This document shows, piece by piece, positions 30,068 to 37,914 of a stretch of DNA of 64,000 nucleotides (its first letter is position 1; every line of letters starts with the position of its first letter). Made by a program: the position numbers and the translations under genes. The DNA comes from a virus, in the IMG/VR virus record IMGVR_UViG_3300007072_000001, positions 35,666-99,665 of that record. One strand, given 5' to 3'. The notes beneath the pieces were generated by a model, which was not told the origin of the DNA, ran no database searches, and was given only the letters and a program-made list of their open reading frames with translations.

Positions 30068-30926
30068 TTGGCTCTTCCAAGTATTTCATCAAAGATTTAA
30101 AACATTTGTACTTCTCAATTAAAGCCTTTGGGTCATCTCTGGTTTCTATTCTTTTGTAGAATTCTTTTGGTACAAGACGAAGTCTTATAAGATTCATATT
30201 ATCATAAATCAATTTTTTGTTTGCCATGACTTTTGCTTTATCCTTTGGAGTCATTATTCCTTTTTTGTCTTCGATGAGAGCTTTATAAAATCTTTCAGCA
30301 ACATCTTCAAATTCAATGTCACTTAATATCAATGCATAGTCTGGAAAATATGCTGCTACAAGCTCTGACCGTTTCTTGAGTCCTTTGATTCCAATGATAT
30401 TATCACTTGCATCACCTTCAAGAGCCCATAATCCAAGAAGATGATGAGATAAAAGATTTGGTCCATATTCATCTTTAAATGTTTCAACATTTACTTCAAT
30501 ATCTCTTGCCGGATTATATACAGATATATTTTCGTTGATAATTTGGTGTATATCTCCGTCGCCAGAAATTATTTTTGTAGTTTTCCCAATGCGGTTCCTT
30601 TTGTAAGCAATGGTAGCACAAAGGTCATCAGATTCGTACTCCTCAACCATATACTGTTTAAAAAAATGAGAAAGGAATGATTGTGTATCGTTGAGTTGTT
30701 CGTAAAATGTGTCAGGCATTCTTTTTCTATCACCTTTATAAAGCACATTAATATTCTTTCGAATGGTCGATTTTCCCTCCCAAACAATTCGAACATCCTT
30801 ATCTTGTTTCTTGTATGAAAACACACCACGTATCATCCCCATAAATCCAGCAACATTCGGTCCTACAACTCGTTGTATCTTCCAGTAATGACGATAAAAA
30901 TCCGACATTCCATCAACGACTATCAT
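30042..30926 (-). CDS. 5'-3' exonuclease (FEN/T4 RNase H type)
   Basis: 294 aa. FEN-family features in order: MIVVDG at the start (metal Asp), YKGDRKRMP near 79-87, EYESDDLCATIAY near 116-128, SGDGDIHQI near 139-147 and the helix-hairpin-helix LEGDASDNIIGIKGLKKR near 190-207. It would remove RNA primers and flap structures at the replication fork. Overlaps the primase zinc-finger gene by 26 nt and its upstream neighbour by ATGA. Confidence 0.93.
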   Translation of the reverse strand: MIVVDGMSDFYRHYWKIQRVVGPNVAGFMGMIRGVFSYKKQDKDVRIVWEGKSTIRKNINVLYKGDRKRMPDTFYEQLNDTQSFLSHFFKQYMVEEYESDDLCATIAYKRNRIGKTTKIISGDGDIHQIINENISVYNPARDIEVNVETFKDEYGPNLLSHHLLGLWALEGDASDNIIGIKGLKKRSELVAAYFPDYALILSDIEFEDVAERFYKALIEDKKGIMTPKDKAKVMANKKLIYDNMNLIRLRLVPKEFYKRIETRDDPKALIEKYKCFKSLMKYLEEPNENKPATD

Positions 30927-31252
30927 TTCTTATCTCCATGATACGAAAGCAAAGGTTCCTCTCCTATTTTAAGAAGATATGGTACCCAATCACGACTGAC
31001 TTCGTTGTATGTATATGGGCATGTAATGATTTCTTTTCCGCTTGAAGTTTTAAACTTTATTTTACCCTTACATATAGCACAAGATTCTTGTCCGTCATCA
31101 TTGCATTTTTCATTAGTCTTGGTTTCGACTAAAATACAATGTTCTCCAGTGTGAGGATAAATGTATGTCTTTCCTATTTCGTAATATGGTTTTTTGTTCA
31201 TATAGCTCCAAGAAAGTTTAAAAGGAATGTTTATATTTATCAACCTCTCCAT
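30923..31252 (-). CDS. Hypothetical zinc-binding protein, 109 aa
   Basis: A cysteine cluster (KCNDDGQESCAICKG near 50-64, then TCPY near 77-80) suggests one zinc site. The frame is open upstream, but ATG 31252, 1 nt after the DUF932 stop, fits coupling. Not recognised. Confidence 0.7.
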   Translation of the reverse strand: MERLININIPFKLSWSYMNKKPYYEIGKTYIYPHTGEHCILVETKTNEKCNDDGQESCAICKGKIKFKTSSGKEIITCPYTYNEVSRDWVPYLLKIGEEPLLSYHGDKK

Positions 31253-31253
31253 A

Positions 31254-32087
31254 CTAGAATACTCTACCTTTGGGTATAGCAAGTTCATACATCTTGTGAA
31301 TTGCCATATTAGTCACCCACTGCGCATGCATTACACGATTTCCAACTCCTCTTTCCTTTTTATCAGGTTTTTCTATCTTTCTTGTCCAAAGGCTTGTTAT
31401 ACCATTGTAAAGACCATAAAGTGTTGGTGAATAGTTAATATCCTTTTTCCACTCGTTTATAATATTCTTTATCGTACGTTTGCCAAATTCAAGCTTTTCA
31501 AGAACGTTTACTGCATCTTCATCTTTAGTCAGTCGGTAATCGCCAAGCTTTTTAACAATTTCTGCAAATGACTTTATGTAGTTTTCTCTGACGTTAAGAA
31601 AGTTTAAAACAATGTCTTTGTCAAAAAGCTTGTCATTGCCAATGTGAGCTATTGATATCACATCTTTTTCCTTAGCATTATAACCTGCACCATTAAGACA
31701 AGTCAGCCTGAAAAAGCCAAATTCCATACGTAAACTGGTAGAACCATCATAACTGTTGAGCAAATATAGTCTAGTCTTATAGTTGTCACCATTAATTTTT
31801 GTTATATCTTTTGACCTAAGCTCTAAAATTACTCTTGCTCCACAATCACTCTGATATGATGTCACTATTTCGTACCCTTCACCAATAAGCACCTTAGCTG
31901 GATTAGCCATTGCATCACCGTGCTTTATGATACGATAATCCTTAGATACAATACCAAGTGTGGTCTTTGTGTCTTTTCTTACTATTGCAAATCTACCATC
32001 TATTACCTCACCTGTTCTTGCTATTGCAATTGGTTCCTTTGCAACATCAAAGTTGAGCTTTTGCAACTCGTTCATTTCGTCTACCAT
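31254..32087 (-). CDS. DUF932 family protein
   Basis: 277 aa. The central LLNSYDGSTSLRMEFGFFRL then TCLNGAGYN matches the DUF932/phage-plasmid-like family, present in many phages and conjugative plasmids and of unknown function (often near recombination genes). I chose ATG 32087 (12 nt after GGAGG); an in-frame TTG at 32099 abuts the ribosome binding site. It is the first gene after the promoter at 32126..32154. Confidence 0.85.
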   Translation of the reverse strand: MVDEMNELQKLNFDVAKEPIAIARTGEVIDGRFAIVRKDTKTTLGIVSKDYRIIKHGDAMANPAKVLIGEGYEIVTSYQSDCGARVILELRSKDITKINGDNYKTRLYLLNSYDGSTSLRMEFGFFRLTCLNGAGYNAKEKDVISIAHIGNDKLFDKDIVLNFLNVRENYIKSFAEIVKKLGDYRLTKDEDAVNVLEKLEFGKRTIKNIINEWKKDINYSPTLYGLYNGITSLWTRKIEKPDKKERGVGNRVMHAQWVTNMAIHKMYELAIPKGRVF

Positions 32088-32125
32088 TGTTATCTTCAAC
32101 CTCCTGAGTTCTAGATTTTAATTGT

Positions 32126-32154
32126 ATTCTACACTCAATAAAAAACGCTGGAAA
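32126..32154 (-). promoter_or_regulatory. Candidate sigma-70-type promoter before the DUF932 gene
   Basis: Minus strand TTTCCA (32154-32149), 17-nt spacer, TAGAAT (32131-32126). It is weaker than those at 9.5 and 24.3 kb but has the same spacing, in the 165-nt gap between genes, and is followed by the shared leader AGAACTCAGGAGG. The remainder of the gap (32155-32252) is AT-rich with no structure that I recognise. Confidence 0.55.
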
Positions 32155-32252
32155 CTTAAATTTTCTGTTTATCAAGCTACATAAACATCAAAATATTCTT
32201 TCTAATTAACATATTCCACCTGATATAAACTTTTCTATTAAAATAAAATGAC

Positions 32253-32594
32253 TTAAGTCTCAGTTATTGCTATAGTATATGTTTCGAGAAACTCCTTCAT
32301 ATAAGTAAGTATATTGGCATAATCAGATTCGAACTCCTCGTGTGATAGCACACTTTTTGTGTCAACAGAAATAGTAAGAACAAAAACTGGTCGTTGCACA
32401 ATTCCATGATTTGCCCCGACTCCGCCAGCAAATTTTATATCAGAAATATTTACCATCTCTTTTCTTACCCCTCCACCTATAATAAAACTAAGTCCCTTTT
32501 GGTCAAACTTTTTGCATAAATTCAAAAACTCAACTTTTTGAGACTCTGAAAGCTTATCAACAAAAGCTTTGAATACAATTTGAAACTTAATCAT
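32253..32594 (-). CDS. Hypothetical protein, 113 aa
   Basis: Alternating strands and helices (IKFQIVFKAFVDKLSESQKV, SFIIGGGV, PVFVLTISVDT). Not recognised. ATG 32594, 7 nt after AAGGAGG, overlaps the helicase stop by 8 nt; the frame is also open farther upstream, within the helicase gene. Last gene of the helicase transcript. Confidence 0.75.
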   Translation of the reverse strand: MIKFQIVFKAFVDKLSESQKVEFLNLCKKFDQKGLSFIIGGGVRKEMVNISDIKFAGGVGANHGIVQRPVFVLTISVDTKSVLSHEEFESDYANILTYMKEFLETYTIAITET

Positions 32595-33888
32595 CTTCAT
32601 CCTCCTTAAGCTTTGATTTAAACTTTTTCTTTTCTTTACCATCATCATCAACAGTTCCTATTGAATCAACCATTGTGTTGGTTGACCACTTCATTAAGAA
32701 GCTCATATCAATATCTTTTGGACCTTCTCTGTTTTTTACAATTTTAAGTTTTATCATATCTGAAGCGACCTTACCTTTTTTAATAAACGCAACAAAGTCG
32801 CAGTTATGGCTTATCATATCAGAATAACCTATGTTCTCCAAACCAACATCTGCTTGTTCAAGACTTTTTCTATTCGATTGAGCCGCAGTTATAACAATCA
32901 AATCTTCTCTCTTGGCAAGATTCTTGAGCTCTTTTGTTATCATACCAAGATCTTCATGTGTTGGTAATCCAAGACCACTTTGAACTAAGTTAGAACTAAG
33001 ATAATCTATGATAATAAAATCAAGTGGGTATTTCTTCTTAAATTTACGAACTTCATTTATAAAAAAATCTGGTGTTGTCATACCAGTGTGTTCTAAATTA
33101 TAAAGTGGATATTGATTGTCTTTAATTTGTTGAAGAACAGCTTTATATTTTGCTCTATCAACTCTTGCATATTTCAATGCATCAGCATCAATACCACCTT
33201 CTCTTGAGTCAAACATACGTTCAACTTGTTCAAGATACATTTCCAAACTAAAATTTATCCCCCAAAGATATTGTTTCGCAAGGTTGTAGCCCAAGTTAAA
33301 CATTATTTTACTTTTACCTTCACCACTTCGTCCTACAAAAAGATAGAGTTCCTTCTTGTTAAATCCACCAGTGTGTTTATCAAAAACTCGAAATCCAGAC
33401 GAAATGCCAGTTTTAAACCCGCCCTTCTTTACAAAACGATAACGATCAGCAACACCTTCATATATGAAACGGCCTTTTGTTTCTGAAGTCGTATCAATAT
33501 CAGAAATAACTTTGTTTATCTTAGCACTTATCTTGCTCAAATTTATATCTTTGTAATCTACATCTCCAACAATTTCCATAAACTTTTCTTTTGTATATTC
33601 ATTTTTAAGTTGGTCAATAAGAAAATGATAATTCTCCACTGGGTTTCTTGAGCTAAGCTTCTGAAACAAAATCGAAAAATCCGCATGATAATCATGTTCT
33701 TTAACAAACTTTTCGTACTCATCAATGGTTGGAATTTTATCGTACTCTTTATAAAACTTAAGAATAGATACTGCGAACTTCCTTAAACGTTCATCCGAAA
33801 TAAACTTAATGTATGAATGTTCAATAAAATCCTTTATATACTCCTCTTTAAAAAGATAACAAATTGTTTTTTCCATTATTTCTTGCAT
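32587..33888 (-). CDS. Replicative DNA helicase (DnaB/gp41-like)
   Basis: 433 aa. RecA-type helicase core: Walker A GRSGEGKSK near residues 187-195, NFSLEM near 214-219, Walker B DFIIIDYLS near 289-297 and the ITAAQSNR motif near 335-342. The N-terminal ~130 residues are helical as in DnaB. It unwinds the fork with the DnaE polymerase and split primase. A Lys/Asp-rich tail ends the protein. ATG 33888; overlaps the 74-aa upstream gene by 13 nt. Confidence 0.94.
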   Translation of the reverse strand: MQEIMEKTICYLFKEEYIKDFIEHSYIKFISDERLRKFAVSILKFYKEYDKIPTIDEYEKFVKEHDYHADFSILFQKLSSRNPVENYHFLIDQLKNEYTKEKFMEIVGDVDYKDINLSKISAKINKVISDIDTTSETKGRFIYEGVADRYRFVKKGGFKTGISSGFRVFDKHTGGFNKKELYLFVGRSGEGKSKIMFNLGYNLAKQYLWGINFSLEMYLEQVERMFDSREGGIDADALKYARVDRAKYKAVLQQIKDNQYPLYNLEHTGMTTPDFFINEVRKFKKKYPLDFIIIDYLSSNLVQSGLGLPTHEDLGMITKELKNLAKREDLIVITAAQSNRKSLEQADVGLENIGYSDMISHNCDFVAFIKKGKVASDMIKLKIVKNREGPKDIDMSFLMKWSTNTMVDSIGTVDDDGKEKKKFKSKLKEDEDD

Positions 33889-34100
33889 TTTAGCACCACG
33901 TAATTTTCAGTTTGTTCTACAATTTCAACTTCAACACCTTGCTTTTTAAAAAGAGAAATATATCCATTGTGATTCTTCTTTTCAGCAATAATATGAAATT
34001 TATTTTTTGCACAATTTTCTCTCATAAGAGTCAAAGCTATGTCAACTGCTTCTTTAATTTTACCAATACCACGACCTTGTATCTTTATTGTGTGTTGCAT
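33876..34100 (-). CDS. Hypothetical small protein, 74 aa (possible Alba/KH-like)
   Basis: MQHTIKIQGRGIGKIKEAVD followed by helices and strands (VEVEIVEQTENYVVLKCKK). The opening strand-Gly-Arg-Gly-helix resembles Alba-type nucleic-acid-binding folds, but the match is weak. It lies between the loader-like and helicase genes. Confidence 0.65.
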   Translation of the reverse strand: MQHTIKIQGRGIGKIKEAVDIALTLMRENCAKNKFHIIAEKKNHNGYISLFKKQGVEVEIVEQTENYVVLKCKK

Positions 34101-34102
34101 TA

Positions 34103-34684
34103 TTATTTAACCACCGTAATATCAGCACTATCAACCTCTATTTGCAAGAAGTCATCGTCCATAACTACTAATTCTGTTTTACCAAGGAAAATTATTGGTT
34201 TATTTTTGTCAACACGTTTTTTGATTTCGTAGTTATACTCTGGAGCTGCTTGCTTTTTGAAGATATCTTCAAAAATAACAACATCAGCTTTATTCATCGA
34301 AGTAATGTCATCAACTATTCTTGAGTCATTTCTGTAGCCGTTTATCGTAGCAACATGCCTCACAATCTTCCCATCAGCAATAAATTTCTTCGCCAAATAA
34401 TAAGCCAAAAGCTTGGCATATTTATCCTCTCCAGTTATTACAACAAACTTGTCAATCTCATCAACTTGCTTTTTTAGAGATTTTGAAAGCTTTATGTCAA
34501 CATTATACCGATCTGGAATCTCTGCAATCAATTCCAATATTGTTGAAAGACTACAATCACATATAGTATCACTTTCCATTTTTAAACCTTGCTCACATTT
34601 TTTACAATCTTTGTAAGGTTTAATGTCATGATATTTAATCCGCATATCATCAGTAAAAAACAATTCTATTACTTCAGCCCTCAT
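34103..34684 (-). CDS. Degenerate AAA+ helicase-loader-like protein
   Basis: 193 aa. A cysteine cluster (CKKCEQG, CDCS near 27-45) precedes an AAA+-like layout: FVVITGEDKYAKLLAYYLAK (where DnaC would have GxxGxGKT), ADVVIFEDIF near 132-141 (Walker B-like) and PIIFLGKTEL near 161-170 (sensor I-like). The P-loop lacks the expected Gly/Lys, so ATP binding may be lost. Position just upstream of the helicase gene supports a loader role. ATG 34684, after AAGGAGG, overlaps the upstream stop. Confidence 0.6.
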   Translation of the reverse strand: MRAEVIELFFTDDMRIKYHDIKPYKDCKKCEQGLKMESDTICDCSLSTILELIAEIPDRYNVDIKLSKSLKKQVDEIDKFVVITGEDKYAKLLAYYLAKKFIADGKIVRHVATINGYRNDSRIVDDITSMNKADVVIFEDIFKKQAAPEYNYEIKKRVDKNKPIIFLGKTELVVMDDDFLQIEVDSADITVVK

Positions 34685-35573
34685 ACATTGCCTCCTTAAT
34701 CTGTGCCTTAGTGTAATCATAGAAAAAATATTTCTTACTATGTTTTGTTTGCTTCAACAAAACATCAACTGAAGTTCCATATTCAACAGCAAGAAGTTCA
34801 AACAATCTAACTTTAGCTATAAAATTATTTTTTGGTTTATATTGCGAAATCAGTTGTTCATAAATTTTTCTATCATATCTTTTATAAAGTTTAATAGTAA
34901 TATCCTTTTCTGTGTCCTCAAGGTCATTAAATCTTTTTACATTCATCAAATATCTTATCTTTTTACGTTCAATGTTTGAAAGACTAACATCAAGATATTG
35001 CCAAACTGATGTTATGTCCTTTAATCCTTTCACAACAAGAAGATAGTTGCTGAGGACCTTATCATCAAAAAGCCAATCAATGTAAATTGGGTCCCCGTTA
35101 TGATTGCCGAACTGAACAGCCCTTTTTATAAAACCTCGTATATGAGCATCAGAAAGACCAGACATATAAAAGTTATCCATCAACTTTCTAAATTTGTTCT
35201 TGTATGTATTTTCGTTATTAATAACATATACAATCCCATATTCTTCGTTGTACAACTTCAAAAATAAATCAAGAAGTACTTGACCATTAAGCCTATCAAC
35301 CTTCTTCTCCTTTTGAGGCTTTGCCAACAAACAATCGTCAACTTTAATTTTAACTTTTGTATAAACCTCCACTGACCTTATCTTTATTTCATCTCTGTGT
35401 TTGTCATAACTCTTAAGACTAAAACCTTTAAACAACTCTTCTTGATTGCCTATACTTATTACCTTGCCGTAAAAATATTTATATCTCGCAATAGATGCTA
35501 ATATTGTCCAACGATTATAGTCTTTTGACTTACAAACAAGCAATCCATCTGAATCTTCCAAAAAAATAATCAT
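34674..35573 (-). CDS. Hypothetical protein, 299 aa
   Basis: No motif recognised; N-terminal alpha/beta part with VIS and VKIKVDDC strands, C-terminal helical part (VWQYLDVSLSNIERKK, FIAKVRLFELLAVEYGTSVD). It sits between the UvsW-like helicase (ATGA overlap) and the loader-like gene; replication initiation is a guess from context. Confidence 0.75.
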   Translation of the reverse strand: MIIFLEDSDGLLVCKSKDYNRWTILASIARYKYFYGKVISIGNQEELFKGFSLKSYDKHRDEIKIRSVEVYTKVKIKVDDCLLAKPQKEKKVDRLNGQVLLDLFLKLYNEEYGIVYVINNENTYKNKFRKLMDNFYMSGLSDAHIRGFIKRAVQFGNHNGDPIYIDWLFDDKVLSNYLLVVKGLKDITSVWQYLDVSLSNIERKKIRYLMNVKRFNDLEDTEKDITIKLYKRYDRKIYEQLISQYKPKNNFIAKVRLFELLAVEYGTSVDVLLKQTKHSKKYFFYDYTKAQIKEAMYEG

Positions 35574-37048
35574 TCTATCTCCTTCAGTATTTCGTCAACA
35601 CTTTCAACAACTGTGACTTCAAATTCTGGTTCTGATTGATAAGCCTTAATTCTACGTTTTGCATACCTTTGAAAATAATCTATCTTTTTATCCTCTGGAT
35701 GCTTTTGATTCCATTCCTTAACTTTAGGATTGTAGTCGTAGAAATCAATAACATATGGAGATTCACCATCGTCTTTTGGTCTCAAAACTCTTCCAACTTG
35801 TTGCACTGCATCAATTAATGACTTTGCTGCCCTTGCGTTTATCAACACGTTAAGGTTTGGTACATCAACTCCTTCCCCAAATAATGTTGAGATTACTATA
35901 TTGAATTCGCCTGTATTCATCTTCTTTATTGTCCTTATCTTTTCTTGTGATGAATCTTTTCCCGTTATGACCTTAATATTAAATCCAATATCATCAATGC
36001 GTTTAAGATGCTCGAGGATTCTGTTTATGTGATTAAGTCGAATTACGGATATAAGAACAATCTTATTTCGTTTTGCAAATTCATATGCAATTTTTGCAAT
36101 AATAGCATTCCGTTCATCGCTCTCAGCGAGAATCTTATATTGACTTGGATAAGCTAACTTCACATTCGAATTATGCTTCACTCTCACAAAATAAATATAA
36201 GGCTTTGCCAAATACCCCATTCTGATAAGTTCAGAAATCGACTTGTGATAAATCTTTGGACCAATCAGAGCCTCAATCATCATATCAGCCCCATCTTCTC
36301 TTTTTGGAGTAGCACTCAATCCAATACGATATAATGTATTATTTGCTTTTTTTGCAATTCTTCCAAGTTCATTAGCTGCAACATGATGTGTTTCATCAAA
36401 TATAATCACCTTGCAATCTCGTAAAATATGATTCCACTTTCCTGTAAGAAGTGATTGAAATGTCGCAATAGTGATTGTGTTTTCTTTTTTGTAAAATGTG
36501 ATGTTTCCTCCTATTGTATTAAATTCCGTTTTGCGCAATCCCATACGTTCTATAATTTTATCTTGAAGTTGTCCCAACAATGCTGTTCGATTCACAACTA
36601 TCAATGTTGGAAGATTGAGGTCAGCAGTCAACTTCACAAACATTTCAGTCTTTCCACTTCCAGTTGGAGATTGTATAATACCTCTTTTCTTTTTCTTGCA
36701 AACCTCATTAACTTCAACTTGATAACTCCTTTGTTGTTGACCTTCTAATTTAACATCATCAACTTTAACTTCATGATGTGCATAACGTTTTATAATTTTA
36801 TATTTAAGACCTTGTTTATTAAAAAATATTGTCATTCGTTTAACAAGCCCACTGTATGTTTCCATAATACCATCTTCATTCACCCAAAGCAATCTTTGCC
36901 TTCCATCCCAAAGTTTATTTTGGTACGCCTTAGAAAAGAAATAACCCTGCTTGCGATACGACAGCTGGTCGCTGAGCATCTCCGCGTAATGTTCATCTTT
37001 AAGACCATAAATTTTCGTATAAACTGGTTCCACATACAATTTTATCAT
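35570..37048 (-). CDS. UvsW-like SF2 DNA helicase
   Basis: 492 aa. N-terminal ~100-residue domain, then SF2 motifs: Q-motif/QQQRSYQ, Walker A SPTGSGKTE near 129-137, DETHH near 222-226, GLSATPKRED near 245-254, STLFGEGVDVP near 389-399 and the motif VI QQVGRVLRP near 418-426. It matches phage UvsW helicases that remodel recombination intermediates and R-loop origins. ATG 37048 follows AGGTG. It is the first gene of the DNA half, directly below the 37.05-37.39 kb junction. Confidence 0.92.
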   Translation of the reverse strand: MIKLYVEPVYTKIYGLKDEHYAEMLSDQLSYRKQGYFFSKAYQNKLWDGRQRLLWVNEDGIMETYSGLVKRMTIFFNKQGLKYKIIKRYAHHEVKVDDVKLEGQQQRSYQVEVNEVCKKKKRGIIQSPTGSGKTEMFVKLTADLNLPTLIVVNRTALLGQLQDKIIERMGLRKTEFNTIGGNITFYKKENTITIATFQSLLTGKWNHILRDCKVIIFDETHHVAANELGRIAKKANNTLYRIGLSATPKREDGADMMIEALIGPKIYHKSISELIRMGYLAKPYIYFVRVKHNSNVKLAYPSQYKILAESDERNAIIAKIAYEFAKRNKIVLISVIRLNHINRILEHLKRIDDIGFNIKVITGKDSSQEKIRTIKKMNTGEFNIVISTLFGEGVDVPNLNVLINARAAKSLIDAVQQVGRVLRPKDDGESPYVIDFYDYNPKVKEWNQKHPEDKKIDYFQRYAKRRIKAYQSEPEFEVTVVESVDEILKEIE

Positions 37049-37159
37049 ATAAATCACCTAAAAAATAAATGATGATGATGATGATGAAAAATAAATGATG
37101 ATGATGATGAAAAATTTCTATTTGTAGGATAGGAGAAGTTGCGTACGCACGCAATATCC

Positions 37160-37218
37160 TTATCATCATATTTTTCAACTTTATTTCTTTTTTTTCTTAT
37201 CATCATATTTTCCAACTT
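37160..37218. repeat. Two 22-nt iteron-like direct repeats
   Basis: TTATCATCATATTTT followed by TCAACTT at 37160-37181 and the same with one mismatch (CCAACTT) at 37197-37218, 37 bp apart. They lie beside the (ATC)n blocks in the junction and could be initiator-binding iterons. Confidence 0.55.
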
Positions 37219-37329
37219 CAATTTCTTTCTCAATATCTTAATATTATATCCCAGTACTGGTAATCGATATCGGGCGTGTGGCCTGCGTAGGGGATGTTTG
37301 TACGAAAATAATGTATACATCGTTTATTA

Positions 37330-37356
37330 CACTCTAAGATGACCATAGAGTGGTCA
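37330..37356 (-). promoter_or_regulatory. Mutually exclusive hairpins (attenuator-like)
   Basis: On the minus strand TGACCA-CTCTA-TGGTCA (37356-37340) and CACTCTA-TGGTCATCT-TAGAGTG (37352-37330) share bases, so only one can form. A TTTTTT run just precedes them. This is 35-60 nt after the last gene of the virion half. Confidence 0.45.
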
Positions 37357-37390
37357 AAAAACCGTTCTCTTTGGGCCAAGGTTGATATAT

Positions 37391-37660
37391 TTATTTGGTC
37401 CTTATAATATCATAATAAACAGACCTACCAAACGCCTGTTCCAAATTCTCTTCAAAAAGAGATGTATTCTCGTTTTTTGGTAAGTAAAGCATAAACATTA
37501 CCTTAGGAGATTTGTAGAACTGAATACGAAACTTTTTGAAGTTATTGAAACAAATTTCCTTTATTCTATCCTGAACCGAAGTTTCTACAAGAATAGTCTC
37601 CTTATTAATTTTAGCATATTTCCTTCCATTCTTGTAATACGTTCTAAAAATAAATGCCAT
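37391..37660 (-). CDS. Hypothetical protein, 89 aa
   Basis: Beta-rich basic protein (MAFIFRTYYKNGRKYAKI, VMFMLYLPKNENT) with a helical end. Not recognised. Last gene of the virion half. Confidence 0.7.
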   Translation of the reverse strand: MAFIFRTYYKNGRKYAKINKETILVETSVQDRIKEICFNNFKKFRIQFYKSPKVMFMLYLPKNENTSLFEENLEQAFGRSVYYDIIRTK

Positions 37661-37672
37661 ACCTCACCTCAC

Positions 37673-37903
37673 CTATATTATAGAATTCATTACCTCCTGA
37701 AAATACTTCTCTAATGCATATCCAGGATTGTAAATTAATTTTAATTTTTCGATATTTTCCTTTTCCTTGGCAGTTAATGGAGCTTGCGGAGCCTTGTATT
37801 TATAATCTTTTCTACACTCTTCAATCTTCTCCTTTTTTTTGTATGATTTACACTGATGAGCTCTTCCTTTCGTTTTAATTCCACAATCTACACACCATCC
37901 CAT
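37673..37903 (-). CDS. Small zinc-finger protein, 76 aa
   Basis: CVDCG (4-8) with HQC (16-18) and a further Cys near residue 29 suggest one zinc site, followed by a basic then helical tail. Its family is unknown to me. A strong GGAGG precedes ATG 37903. Confidence 0.7.
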   Translation of the reverse strand: MGWCVDCGIKTKGRAHQCKSYKKKEKIEECRKDYKYKAPQAPLTAKEKENIEKLKLIYNPGYALEKYFQEVMNSII

Positions 37904-37914
37904 TTTATTCCCTC

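Larger units (their letters stand above)
37049..37390. other. Structured non-coding junction between virion and DNA-metabolism halves
   Basis: No convincing gene. It contains, on the plus strand: two blocks of AAAAATAAAT(GATGAT)n at 37061-37110; a TTGCGT-ACGC-ACGCAA hairpin at 37139-37154; two 22-nt near-identical repeats (37160-37181, 37197-37218); a perfect palindrome CCAGTACTGG at 37251-37260; a GC-rich patch at 37261-37300; and two mutually exclusive hairpins at 37330-37356. Candidate replication origin and/or transcription boundary. Confidence 0.6.

Noticed and set aside
37054-37320. Minus-strand ORF of 88 aa with poly-Ser and poly-His ends
   Set aside because: It covers the repeat-rich junction, has no ribosome binding site and its homopolymers come from the (ATC)n blocks.
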